Shown here piece after piece: positions 41,251 through 50,092 of a DNA stretch of 64,000 bases (position 1 is its first letter; the number at the start of each line of letters is the position of its first letter). Under the pieces are notes generated by a model. The model was not told where the DNA came from. It made no database searches and worked only from the letters and a program-made list of their open reading frames with translations. Position numbers and translations under genes: made by a program. This DNA is from Trichomonas vaginalis G3 (lineage: Eukaryota; Parabasalia; Trichomonadida; Trichomonadidae): NCBI RefSeq assembly GCF_026262505.1, contig NC_067205.1, forward strand, positions 12,152,001 through 12,216,000. The letters are read 5' to 3'.

Positions 41251-41565
41251 TTATTTTATTTTTATATATAAATCATTCTTAAGGTCAAACAGACTTCTTA
41301 TTTTTATATGAAATTCATCCTCTTTAATGTCATCAATGATTTCCATTTCATTATTTTCAATTTCTTCTTCTCGTTTATGAGGTCTTTGATTATGACTCCA
41401 TTGATTCCATGAAATTAAATATTCTTTATCATTATATTTATACCTCATTAGCTTATTTTGGCTTTCATATTCATTTAATAATTCACAATCTTCATTTTTA
41501 AATTGAAGTTTAACCCATTCAGGATTTAAACAATGTTTAATTAATCGCGGAATATCTGACATCAT
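41251..41565 (-). CDS. Polinton copy 2: 104-aa unknown protein
   Basis: MMSDIPRLIKHCLNPEWVKL at the start, then a Trp/Asn-containing middle (YLISWNQWSHNQRPHKR) and an acidic tail. It lies between the terminal gene and the right end. Absent from copy 1. No family recognised. Confidence 0.5.
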   Translation of the reverse strand: MMSDIPRLIKHCLNPEWVKLQFKNEDCELLNEYESQNKLMRYKYNDKEYLISWNQWSHNQRPHKREEEIENNEMEIIDDIKEDEFHIKIRSLFDLKNDLYIKIK

Positions 41566-41669
41566 CTATATATAGCTTCTTTTATAAAAGATAAAAAAAT
41601 AAATTATTTTAAAATTAATGTTAATTTTTTAAAATGTGTTTAGTATATAATATTTATTACTAATTTATT

Positions 41670-41819
41670 TAATAATGTCGCGCTTTCTTACGAATTCATG
41701 ACTTAAAAAACGTAAGAAAAAATTTTTATATCATATATATATAGAAGATGTGAAAATATACCTTCATCTATATATAGACGTAACAAAAAAAGTCACTAAA
41801 CCCATCAACATATACTACT
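41670..41819. repeat. Right terminal repeat of Polinton copy 2
   Basis: The last 28 bp or so match the copy 1 terminus with few differences, ending CAACATATACTACT. Further in, only the CTTACG/CGTAAG words are shared, so copy 2 belongs to a subfamily with a different terminal repeat or has a chimeric end. The next six bases (41820-41825, AAAGAA) would be the target duplication, but no left partner is present to test it. Confidence 0.7.
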
Positions 41820-42308
41820 AAAGAAGTAAAGAATCATAAAGAATCTACTCCACTCATTTTAGCATCAGAAAAAGGTCATCTTGAAGTTGTTGAATATCTT
41901 ATCTCTGTTGGAGCTAATAAAGAAGCAAAGGATATAGATGGAGAAACTCCACTCATTCTTGCATCAAGAAAAGGTCGACTTGAAGTTGTTAAATATCTTA
42001 TCTCTGTTGGAGCTAATAAAGAAGCAAAGGATATAGATGGAGAAACTCCACTCATTCTTGCATCAAGAAAAGGTCGACTTGAAGTTGTTAAATATCTTAT
42101 CTCTGTTGGAGCTGATAAAGAAGCAAAGGATATAGATGGAGAAACTCCACTCATTCTTGCATCAAGAAAAGGTCATCTTGAAGTTTTTAAATATCTTATC
42201 TCTGTTGGAGCTGATAAAGAAGCAAAGAATAATAATGGAAAGACTGCTCTCGATGTCGCAAGTGTTACTGTGGAATACTTTTTGAAGACAAAAATGAATA
42301 ACGAATAA
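41820..42308 (+). pseudogene. 3' part of an ankyrin-repeat gene split by Polinton copy 2
   Basis: An open frame without its own start, KEVKNHKESTPLILASEKGH onward, with four near-identical 33-residue ankyrin repeats (TPLILASRKGRLEVVKYLIS, VGANKEAKDIDGE), then KTALDVASVTVEYFLK and TAA at 42306. This is the T. vaginalis VGADKEAK ankyrin family. The junction with the Polinton falls at the Lys-Glu codons of the repeat loop. The matching 5' part is not found at the left edge of the Polinton, so it was lost or moved. Tandem near-identity of the repeats points to recent repeat amplification. Confidence 0.85.
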
Positions 42309-42603
42309 ATCTAGGGAATAATAAAAAATTTAAAATAATATCCTTGTTTTATTATATTTACTAATATAGAAATGCTATATTATGGGTTGAAGAATAATTT
42401 TATATCAAGAGCAGCAATAAATCGGAAATGAATATGGAAATTCAAGAAAACTCAGATTATGTCACTTTTCTCATAAAATAAACCGGACAATATAAAAAGA
42501 CAGTATAGTGCATGAGATATATATTTGATTCAATTGAATTTAGGCCATTTTTGAAATCAATTGAATTGAAATCCGATAAAAAGTTTTTTTATATAATTCA
42601 AAA
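42309..42603. other. Intergenic stretch upstream of the CLC gene
   Basis: About 295 bp of AT-rich DNA. No clear initiator consensus; ATTCAAAA sits just before the CLC start codon. Confidence 0.4.
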
Positions 42604-44274
42604 ATGTTGAATTACTATGGGAACGAAAGTCAAAGCACTCTCGCAACTGAAGAAAGTTCAAGTTTATGCGAGAAAAGCCTTCTAGATACAGCAGAAAGGA
42701 AAGAACTTGAAGCAATACAAAACAAAGTAACAAAATACAAGAAAAGGAAACTATACTTTACTTATCTCAGAAAGCTGTACTCGCCTTTGCTATTTGTAGG
42801 CTTAGTTGCAGGTGTTCTCTGCGGAATTATCATTGGTTTGTATCAATACCTTGCAGAAGAGTTAACAGATGCAAATATTTACATATACAACTTGATAAGA
42901 AAAGATAAAAGGTATATTGCTGCAGCTTTAGGCGTTAATATCATAATTGGTTTAATTATTGGTTTTGCAATTGATTACTTAAAAGAAATCAGAGGTAGTG
43001 GCATTCCTTACATAGAAAGTGTCGCTCGAGGCAACTTACAAGTTACTTGGTACTCTTCCCTTCCTGGAATGTTCATTATCAGTTTACTTGGTATCTTTTC
43101 TGGTTTACTTATTGGCTCTGAAGGTCCATCTGTCTTCTTAGGCGGATGTATTGGCTACGCGATTGCCAAAATCCTCAAAAGGAACAGAATTCCAGATATG
43201 TTGCTTGTTGCTGCTGGTTCATCAGCAGGATTAGCTGTAGCATTCGATGCACCTCTTTCTGGTATGATTTTCGCTCTCGAAGAAGTTTATCGAAAATTTT
43301 CTACGCAAATTATTCTTGTTTCAGTTATTACAGTGTCTGTATCACAAATTATTTCACATCTTATCTTTGGCGACAAGAGATTAATCATCAATCCCGTACA
43401 AATTGAACAATTTGACATTTTACACTTCGGCATCTCATTATTCTGTGGAGTATCAGGTGGAATCCTCGGTTCATTGTTCAATATTCTTATTTGCCATGCA
43501 AGAAACTGGTTCAAATACATTAAATGTCTTCCACTTAAATTATACGTTGTTATTCCAGAAGTTGTTACTGTTTTTGTCATCTACTTCCTTCCTGATGGTG
43601 CTTACGGTGGTTCTGCATGTCTTAAGAAGACTCTTGATGACAAATTTAAGACATGGGAAGTTGGAGCTCTTCTTGGTGTCAGAATCATCTCCATTTTACT
43701 TTGTTTTGCATCAAAGACTTCCGGTGGAATTTTCATCCCAATGCTTTCGGTTGGAGCTTTGTGGGGCTCATTAACTGCCAAATTACTCATAAAAATTGGC
43801 ATTGAATCAAAGAACTTTTCATATATGTCCTTAATAACTATGTCTTCTTTCTTCACAGCTGTTGTAAGGGCTCCTTTAACAGCTGTCATTCTCCCGGTAG
43901 AATTTACTGAACAATTTACTGGCTGGCTCGGGCCAATAACCGCTGTCGCAGGTGCCTATATCGTCGCTGAGTTCTTCCGCGTGGAGCCTCTTTACGAAAA
44001 ATTGATGGAAGTTTTGGTTGAAAAAAGAGATGAAGAAGAAGTCAACAAATTCGACGAATTTTCATTCATTGTAACTGTGGAATCAACAATTGCTGGTCAA
44101 TGCGTAAGAGATCTCATTCTTCCTGAAGGAACAACGATTACTCATATTATTAGAGATAAAACTCTCTTCTTCCCCTCGGATACAACTGAAATACTTGAAG
44201 GAGATGAGGTTTTCTTCATGTGTGAGGCAGACAAAATGGCAGATGTTGAAGATATGATTGGAAAAGTTTTCTAA
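42604..44274 (+). CDS. CLC-type chloride channel / H+-Cl- exchanger with TrkA-C domain
   Basis: A 556-aa CLC protein. A charged cytosolic N-terminus of about 55 residues is followed by 10 or more membrane helices (55-450). Selectivity-filter signatures are all present: EIRGSGIPYIE near 135, GSEGPSVFLGG near 190 with the gating Glu, and SGGIFIPMLSVGALWG near 380. FDAPLSGMIFALEEVYRKF near 225 has the internal proton Glu position, and EPLYEKLMEVL near 460 has the conserved Tyr. Together these favour a proton-coupled exchanger over a channel. The C-terminal 80 residues (FIVTVESTIAGQCVRDLILP, EILEGDEVFFMCEADKMADV) are a TrkA-C (RCK-C) domain instead of the CBS pair usual in eukaryotic CLCs. Likely membrane: endosome, vacuole or plasma membrane. 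Confidence 0.93.
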   Translation: MLNYYGNESQSTLATEESSSLCEKSLLDTAERKELEAIQNKVTKYKKRKLYFTYLRKLYSPLLFVGLVAGVLCGIIIGLYQYLAEELTDANIYIYNLIRKDKRYIAAALGVNIIIGLIIGFAIDYLKEIRGSGIPYIESVARGNLQVTWYSSLPGMFIISLLGIFSGLLIGSEGPSVFLGGCIGYAIAKILKRNRIPDMLLVAAGSSAGLAVAFDAPLSGMIFALEEVYRKFSTQIILVSVITVSVSQIISHLIFGDKRLIINPVQIEQFDILHFGISLFCGVSGGILGSLFNILICHARNWFKYIKCLPLKLYVVIPEVVTVFVIYFLPDGAYGGSACLKKTLDDKFKTWEVGALLGVRIISILLCFASKTSGGIFIPMLSVGALWGSLTAKLLIKIGIESKNFSYMSLITMSSFFTAVVRAPLTAVILPVEFTEQFTGWLGPITAVAGAYIVAEFFRVEPLYEKLMEVLVEKRDEEEVNKFDEFSFIVTVESTIAGQCVRDLILPEGTTITHIIRDKTLFFPSDTTEILEGDEVFFMCEADKMADVEDMIGKVF

Positions 44275-44698
44275 TTCATTTTTTAATATGTTATTTTGTT
44301 CTTAAACTGTTATGTTTTTTCTATCGACTATTAAATTGTGCAATATTTATAAACAAACAAATATCAAAGTTAGATTTCAAGTAATTAGCTGAATATTTTT
44401 CAATCTATGCATACAAAACAATTTATAAGATGGAGTATGATTTAATTTTGTTATTTGTTTCATATTATTCTCAGAAATTTTTGCTGACCAAATTTCTGCA
44501 CTTCGAATTTCGATCCATGATAGTGGGATTTAAACACACTGGAAGTTACTAGCTTATTTTGGTTAAAAGATTTATAAAATTGGGATGTACAGGAATGTAA
44601 ACTTTTTATTTTTTTATGCGATTTTTCAAAAAATAATAGGTATTCATTTATTGAATAAAATTTTAAAAATAGCAATTTTAACGATACATGTAAAGTTC
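44275..44698. other. Intergenic stretch
   Basis: AT-rich; AATAAA-like words and a T-rich tract follow the CLC stop codon. No gene or repeat supported. Confidence 0.4.
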
Positions 44699-44705
44699 TC
44701 ATTTT
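44699..44705 (+). promoter_or_regulatory. Initiator-like motif of the ankyrin gene at 44728
   Basis: TCATTTT matches TCA(+1)Y(T/A)Y(T/A), with the A about 27 nt before the ATG, a usual trichomonad 5' UTR length. Confidence 0.6.
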
Positions 44706-44727
44706 AAATTTTTTGTAAGGATCAAAA

Positions 44728-46212
44728 ATGACGAAAATCAACTCCCTTGAGTCACTCCCCGCTGACTGCCAAAAGTTATTATGGATCTGCGAATCAGTAT
44801 GGGATATAAACGAATCGAATTTGTTCGAAATCAGGCAAAAGATCGTTTACGCGCTCGAAAATAATATTTTAACGGAGCGTAACGTTGTTAAAATCTTGAA
44901 TTCCGTTTTCTCCATAAGAGTTAGAAAGATGAAGCTCATCGCTGACCTGTTAGAGCAGTTACTTACCCAAGACAAAGTCTTATTAAAAGAGAAATATTTC
45001 TTATATGCCAAAGAATTGAAGACAATTTTAATCAGAAGAAAAGCCCTTGAAGGTGATGTTCCTCCAGAGTACGAAGAAAAGCAAGAAGAAGACATCCTTC
45101 AGATTTATGAAAAAGGAACTGTCGAATATTGCATTGTTTGGGACGATTACGAGACATTAGACAAACTTTACACAGCTGAAGGCTTCATGTTCGATGACAA
45201 GAGGCATCACAAATCAATTCTTTCATGTGCTGCCTTACGCGGATCAGTAAATTGCTTCAAGTACTTGGTTTTAAAGGGCGAAAAGATCACACAAGAAGAT
45301 TACGAATACGCTTTCGCTGGAAATAACAAAGAAATCCTCGAAATGTGCGAAAAAGATTTCCAAGTCACCCCACAGTGCATTGATAATGCTGTTAAGTGGC
45401 ATCATAACAAAATGGTCCAAGAGATAATGCAGAATCATGAGCTTGAATACTCCTGGAATACTTCATTACAAAATTATAATCTTCCATGTTACTTTACAAA
45501 GCTTTTCAAGATAAATTACGTCAACTTCAAGGATATTCATCAAGATAACGCTCTCATTGTCGCTGCAAGATTCGGATTAGTTCCAATTGTCAAATTATTA
45601 CTTGATGAAGAGAACGCAGGCATCGAAGAGGTCAACAAATACGATCAAACAGCTCTTATTGCTGCTTGTGAGAACAATTTTGTCGGCGCAATGAAAGTTT
45701 TAATCGCTCATCAAGCAAATATCAACGTTCGCGATGTTTTTCAGCGTACACCACTCATTTCCGCTACAAACTACAATGCAGTTGATGCTGTTAGACTCCT
45801 TCTTGCCAACGGAGCTAAAGTAGATGACGTAGATGAACAAGGAAACTCAGCACTTCACATAACCGCCAGAGAAAATTTTGTCGAAATTTTAGACATTCTT
45901 CTTGAGTACAAAGCCAAGATTGATATAAAGAACAATGATGGATTGACACCGCTTTGGTTGGCAAGTAGCGCAGGCCATCCTGAAATTGTTAAAACTTTGA
46001 TATCTCATGGAGCAGATATTGAAGTTAAAAACCAAGATGGATGGACACCATTGATGATTGCTGCCCAGTTCAATCGTCATGAAGTTGCCAAATGCTTAAT
46101 GGACGCAAAGGCTGACGTAAATGTGAAAACTGCTGACGGATTGACAGCAATGGATATTGCAAAGAACCATGGATCACGTGATGCATACAGAGTGCTTCGT
46201 GGTAATGCTTAA
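44728..46212 (+). CDS. Ankyrin-repeat protein
   Basis: A 494-aa protein. The N-terminal 110 residues are helical and charged. A central region (120-250) has weak helical repeats of the DUF3447 kind common in trichomonads (YETLDKLYTAEGFMFDDKRH). At least seven ankyrin repeats run from about 270 to the end (NALIVAARFGLVPIVKLLLD, TALIAACENNFVGAMKVLIA, SALHITARENFVEILDILLE, TPLWLASSAGHPEIVKTLIS, TPLMIAAQFNRHEVAKCLMD). No membrane segment. Role: protein-protein scaffold, partner unknown. Unlike the VGADKEAK family at 41820 and 63446, its repeats are diverse, so it is an older member. Confidence 0.9.
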   Translation: MTKINSLESLPADCQKLLWICESVWDINESNLFEIRQKIVYALENNILTERNVVKILNSVFSIRVRKMKLIADLLEQLLTQDKVLLKEKYFLYAKELKTILIRRKALEGDVPPEYEEKQEEDILQIYEKGTVEYCIVWDDYETLDKLYTAEGFMFDDKRHHKSILSCAALRGSVNCFKYLVLKGEKITQEDYEYAFAGNNKEILEMCEKDFQVTPQCIDNAVKWHHNKMVQEIMQNHELEYSWNTSLQNYNLPCYFTKLFKINYVNFKDIHQDNALIVAARFGLVPIVKLLLDEENAGIEEVNKYDQTALIAACENNFVGAMKVLIAHQANINVRDVFQRTPLISATNYNAVDAVRLLLANGAKVDDVDEQGNSALHITARENFVEILDILLEYKAKIDIKNNDGLTPLWLASSAGHPEIVKTLISHGADIEVKNQDGWTPLMIAAQFNRHEVAKCLMDAKADVNVKTADGLTAMDIAKNHGSRDAYRVLRGNA

Positions 46213-46652
46213 ATATAAATAACAACTCTCTATTTTTATTAAATAATCATTATTTTAAATTTTACCATTATTTTTATGAATTTGATTTAATAAAATAGTT
46301 TTTCCAAAGGTTATTTGTGGGAAAACAACCTTTCATTATGTAAAAAAGGAAGAAGAATAGTAATGATTGAATTTTTTCTTTCAATTGTTGCAGATTTCAA
46401 TGCAAAAGATTCTATCCAGCAAACTTTTTGTACAACTTGTTTCATATCGTGCAGACTTTAACGCAAAATGTAACGATGGAGAAAAATTGAAATTAAAATT
46501 TCAGCTGATAGAGTCTTCATTGAAAAAGTTATTGATAACCCTTGTTCTGTGTGTTCTTAGCGAGTTTTTTTGAGATAATAACTTGATGTGTATTCGGATT
46601 ACGAAATTGAATTTTCTACCGGAAAATTTTGAGTGATAACCCCTAAAATCTT
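46213..46652. other. Intergenic stretch with possible ankyrin relic
   Basis: Mostly AT-rich. Two scraps near 46393 and 46453 translate as ADFNAK and ADFNAKCNDGEK, which look like ankyrin hairpin loops (compare GADFNAKNNDG), so an old ankyrin gene fragment may lie at 46385-46500. Confidence 0.35.
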
Positions 46653-47351
46653 ATGATGCAAACGAAATTTCCACAGTATGTTGATCAAATAATAGATATT
46701 CCTGATGACCCATCAATTGTTCTTGCTAGCCGTGACCAAATATCTATATTTCGCATCATAGGAATCTCTGCTTCAATGTTATCTTATCAAATTGCGTATT
46801 CAATCGAATTTGCGATCACAACACCGCTTATGAAATCATTAAACTTTAGTCCTCTTTCGATTGGTTTACTTTGGTTAGCTGGTCCCTTATCAGGTTTCTT
46901 CATTCAACCATTATTTGGCGGATATAGCGATACTACAAGACTTAAATTAGGTAGAAGAAGGCCATTTATACTCACCGGTTTGATATTAACTACTATTTGC
47001 ATGATTATCATTTATTTTTTGAAAAATTTGATTTCGAATTTGAAATTTCCCTATCAATGTATTATAATGTTTATTGTTTTGATGTCCACTAACATATCTA
47101 TCAACGTGATACAAGTTCCTGCCCGTGCAATCGTAGGAGATTTAGTTCCATTTCATCAACAAGCTCTTGCTAACGTTGTTGGAAGCACATTACTTGCATT
47201 AGCAGCTGTATTGGCAAATCTGCTTGGCGGAATATCATATTTCGTGAAAATACCTTGGATTACGTTAAATGAAAAACAATTTATAATAATTACGGGAACA
47301 GTCCTCATAGTTATCTTTGGAACAATCACTTTACTTGTCGGAACAGAAGAA

Positions 47352-47375
47352 CTGTTGCATGCTAAGTTCGGTCAA
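47352..47375. repeat. Left terminal inverted repeat of the hairpin-array element
   Basis: 24 bp, perfect inverted match to 49344-49367. Confidence 0.9.
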
Positions 47376-47771
47376 CGATAGGAATTGAGGGGAAATTAAT
47401 CGTCGAGGAAGTACGATTATGTAAAGTAAAAAATGTTGTGGGATTTTTAATATTGTATATAATTTTATAATAAAATTTTTGTGAGACATTTTAAGAAGCA
47501 CATATAATTTTTTGAATTTAAAAATTAAAGTAGTGTTGAATGAATTTATTGATTAATTTAATACGGATATTTCTCAAAATTAATCAAAAATAGGTTTTCA
47601 GAGAACTTTTGAGATATCTTTTCAAAATGTCTTTTTGAAAATATATAAGTATTATATCAAATTGAAAAAAGGTATTTATCAAAATTCTAAATTCTTAATA
47701 AAAAATAACTTTTCAGAGGATTGTGATTTTGAAAGCATGAGTAATAAGTAAAAAATATCTACGATTTTAAT

Positions 47772-47894
47772 GAGGGAATTGTTCCTTATGAGGTATACAT
47801 TATAACTATATACCTCATAAGGAACAATTCCCTCTTGATAGCTGGGAAACTTTCTCTGAATAACTTATCATTTGGAGAAAGTTTCCCAGCTATC
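47772..47894. repeat. Duplicated hairpin pair, first copy
   Basis: Class B hairpin 47772-47834 and class A hairpin 47837-47894. The same B hairpin (differing only in its loop) plus most of the A hairpin recurs at 48022-48124, so a B-A pair was copied as a unit. Confidence 0.85.
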
Positions 47895-48590
47895 TATTAG
47901 AAACTAAAGGCTGTGAGGCACTAATATATAATCAGTGCCTCATAGCCTTTAGTTTGTTATTAAAAACGAGAAAACTTGTTCGAAATGATAAACAATTTCG
48001 AACAAGTTTTCTCGTTTTAAGGAGGGAATTGTTCCTTATGAGGTATACAGTATGAATATATACCTCATAAGGAACAATTCCCTCTTGATAGCTGGGAAAC
48101 TTTCTGAATAACTTATCATTTGGACAGGAAAAGTGACACTTTACATGGCAAAAAATAGAGCCTTACTTTTGAGATACTTGAGATTGAAACTGAATCTTAT
48201 GAGGCGGTGATCTTGAATCACTACCTCATAAGGTTCAGTTTCATATAAAATTTGTTGCAATTTGTTATTCTTTTGCAATTATTTCTTATAAGATTTTACA
48301 TCTTTTAGCGGGGAATGTTTGTTATTATGTATATATTATAAATATCTACACGATAACGAACATTCCTCGCTAAATTGCTGAGAAACTTTGAGGAAATGTC
48401 GAACAATTTCCTCAAAGTTTCTCAGATTTATATAGATCACTAGAGTCCCCTAGGCACTGATTCTGGTTCAGTACCTAGGAGGCTCTAGTTCTCTAACGAA
48501 CTGATAAAATGTTTTTAAATTTTTGGATATTGCTACCTGTGAAGCACTGACTTCAAGTCAGTACCTCACAGGTAGCAATTACATTGAAAG

Positions 48591-48642
48591 ATGGGAGAAA
48601 CTTTGTCCGAATGTTAAACTATTCGGACAAAGTTTCTCCCAT
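48591..48642. repeat. Class A hairpin found twice
   Basis: 22-bp perfect stem with loop GTTAAACT. An identical 52-nt hairpin is at 48841-48892, 250 bp away. Confidence 0.9.
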
Positions 48643-49343
48643 TTGTAGTGGAGATGGAAGGCTTTGAGGTATATTATATTAATATATACCCCAAAGTCTT
48701 CCATCTCCACTTGAAAGTTCCAAAACTTTGGGTTAATAGTTTGCAATTAACCCAAAGTTTTGGAACTTTCTAGAAGGAATTGCAGGGTAAGAGATATACA
48801 TTCATATGATATATCTCTTACCCTCCAATTCCTTCTTAAAATGGGAGAAACTTTGTCCGAATGTTAAACTATTCGGACAAAGTTTCTCCCATTTTTTGAA
48901 GGAATTGGAGGCTATGAGATACTGATGCAATGTCAGTAACTCATGGCTTCCAATTCCTTCCTAAAACTCATAAAAGTGGACATTACATGCATATAAAATT
49001 TGACATGTAAAGTCCACTTTTTGTGAGCGGGGATTTGACTCAGTCAAATCCCTTTTTCGTTTACGAGAAAGCCAAATTCTCTCAAAAAGTTAAGTAGGAC
49101 CAATTTTTTATAAAAAAATCCAATTTCATTATGAATGTTAATTAATTTATATAATTATTGAATAAAAAATTTTCTTTGAGATTATGAAAAGTTCTTTGAA
49201 AAGTTATTTTTTCTCATTTTTAAATATTGTATTAGCCTATTTATTTATAATCCAAATTAAATAACTTTAAATTCAATATTTAAAGAATAATTTTGAAGGA
49301 ATTGAGTTACTTCCCCCGACGATAAAATTGAGAGGTTTACATT

Positions 49344-49367
49344 TTGACCGAACTTAGCATGCAACAG
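49344..49367. repeat. Right terminal inverted repeat of the hairpin-array element
   Basis: 24 bp, perfect inverted match to 47352-47375. Confidence 0.9.
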
Positions 49368-50092
49368 AACAGCTACTAGAAATACCCGCAAGAGAGAATC
49401 CTTTCGTTGAAATTTACAGAGCATTCCGAACAATGCCAAAACCGATATACACGATTGGAATAATATATGCTTTGTCATGGGTAGCATATTTTCCATTCCA
49501 AACCATCACAACTGACTTCTTTGGCTCATCAATTTTTAATGGATCCCAAAACTCATCAAATCCAGATGATGTCAACTTATATAACAAAGGAGTGAGCTTT
49601 GGAATGCTTGTTATAAGTATATCTAACTTCCTTGTCCTTATTTATGGCTTCATTCACGAAAAACTTCGAAAAGTTGTCGGTTTGAGATGGTCGTACTTCA
49701 TTTCACAAATCATAACTGCTATTTCTTTATCAATGTGCTTCTTTGTGAAGAACAAATGGGTTCTTATGGGAACTTTGTCTTTTCTTGGTGTTTCTTCACT
49801 AATTTTCAATGCAATACCATTCGAAATTGTTGCCAGAACTGTTGCATTGGAACAGATGGGTACATATATGGGAGTTCTTAATAGTTTTGCCGTATTTGGC
49901 CAAATTTTTGCAAATTTTGCAATGGTATCAGGAGTTGGCTCAATAAGGAAGGAGCCAGGAGATGCAATTGGTGCTGGATGTATCTTTGCAATAATTGCTG
50001 CTGTTTACTCTTTATTCTTGAATGAACCTACAGATCCAACAGAAATTTTGAAGAGTTCCATAACACCATACATATGTGATCCTATAAGATGA

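Larger units (their letters stand above)
27488..41819. mobile_element. Polinton/Maverick element, copy 2 (14.3 kb)
   Basis: A second Polinton of the same family as copy 1, highly similar over most shared parts. Parts in order: ATPase, the DGxGN protein, two unknown proteins, minor capsid candidate, fibre, three small genes, integrase, a Gln/Pro-rich protein, DNA polymerase B, the terminal unknown gene and an extra 104-aa gene. Only a right terminal repeat is seen, ending at 41819 with the same last bases as copy 1 (CAACATATACTACT). The right end abuts an ankyrin gene. The primase-helicase cassette and its flanking repeats of copy 1 are not present. Broken, with roughly ten breaks; probably recent. 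Confidence 0.9.
47772..49052. repeat. Array of about 18 consecutive hairpins in two alternating classes
   Basis: Class B hairpins: 47772-47834, 47901-47955, 48022-48084, 48185-48243, 48304-48374, 48439-48489, 48529-48579, 48648-48710, 48772-48836, 48898-48960. Class A hairpins: 47837-47894, 47963-48018, a partial copy near 48087-48124, 48378-48425, 48591-48642, 48713-48770, 48841-48892, and a weaker one at 48972-49021. A short 10-bp hairpin ends the array at 49030-49052. Stems are about 18-28 bp and most are perfect or have one to three mismatches. Class A loops are usually 8 nt; class B loops are usually 5-11 nt. Spacers between well-preserved neighbours are mostly 2-12 nt. Class B keeps a TGAGGYAY-like word next to the loop, class A an AAACTTTG-like word inside the stem. 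Outer stem sequence varies freely. Confidence 0.92.
47352..49367. mobile_element. Hairpin-array element, about 2.0 kb, non-coding, inserted in the MFS gene
   Basis: Bounded by a perfect 24-bp inverted repeat (47352-47375 and 49344-49367; outer end CTGTTGCATGCT). Imperfect similarity continues to about 60 bp, with ATCGTCG(A/G)GGAAGTA-like words at 47399-47413 and 49308-49323. Flanking bases are AA on both sides (2-bp duplication). An alternative reading uses the 7-bp direct repeat AACAGAA at 47342-47348 and 49363-49369. No ORF worth calling lies inside. The interior 47772-49052 is an almost continuous array of hairpins. It looks non-autonomous. I cannot assign it to Tc1/mariner (no TA), hAT (no 8-bp duplication) or MULE. 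Confidence 0.85.
46653..50092 (+). pseudogene. MFS sugar transporter gene (SLC45/sucrose-transporter type) split by the hairpin element
   Basis: Two parts of one transporter: 46653-47351 and 49368-50092. Part 1 (MMQTKFPQYVDQIIDIPDDP...) has about six membrane helices with the GPH/SLC45 signature LLWLAGPLSGFFIQPLFGGY followed by SDTTRLKLGRRRPFI. Part 2 (QLLEIPAREN, then FRTMPKPIYTIGIIYALSWV, AYFPFQTITTDFF) has the second half with TM7-TM12. The protein frame is the same on both sides of the insert. Expected role: proton-coupled disaccharide or hexose transport at the plasma membrane. With the insert, the first part ends shortly after the junction (LLHAKFGQR), so the locus is presumably inactive unless the element excises. 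Confidence 0.88.

Noticed and set aside
41876-42154. Minus-strand frame with near-identical repeats (MSGVSPSISFASL...)
   Set aside because: It is the antisense reading of tandem ankyrin repeats; the repeat pattern comes from the sense strand.
47772-49052. CRISPR-like array
   Set aside because: The units are palindromes with changing sequence and no constant direct repeat with spacers; the organism is also a eukaryote.
47352-49367. Hairpin-array element as a spliced intron of the transporter gene
   Set aside because: It begins CT and ends AG, with no trichomonad 5' splice motif (GTAYGT) or branch/3' motif (ACTAACACACAG), and 2.0 kb is far longer than known trichomonad introns.
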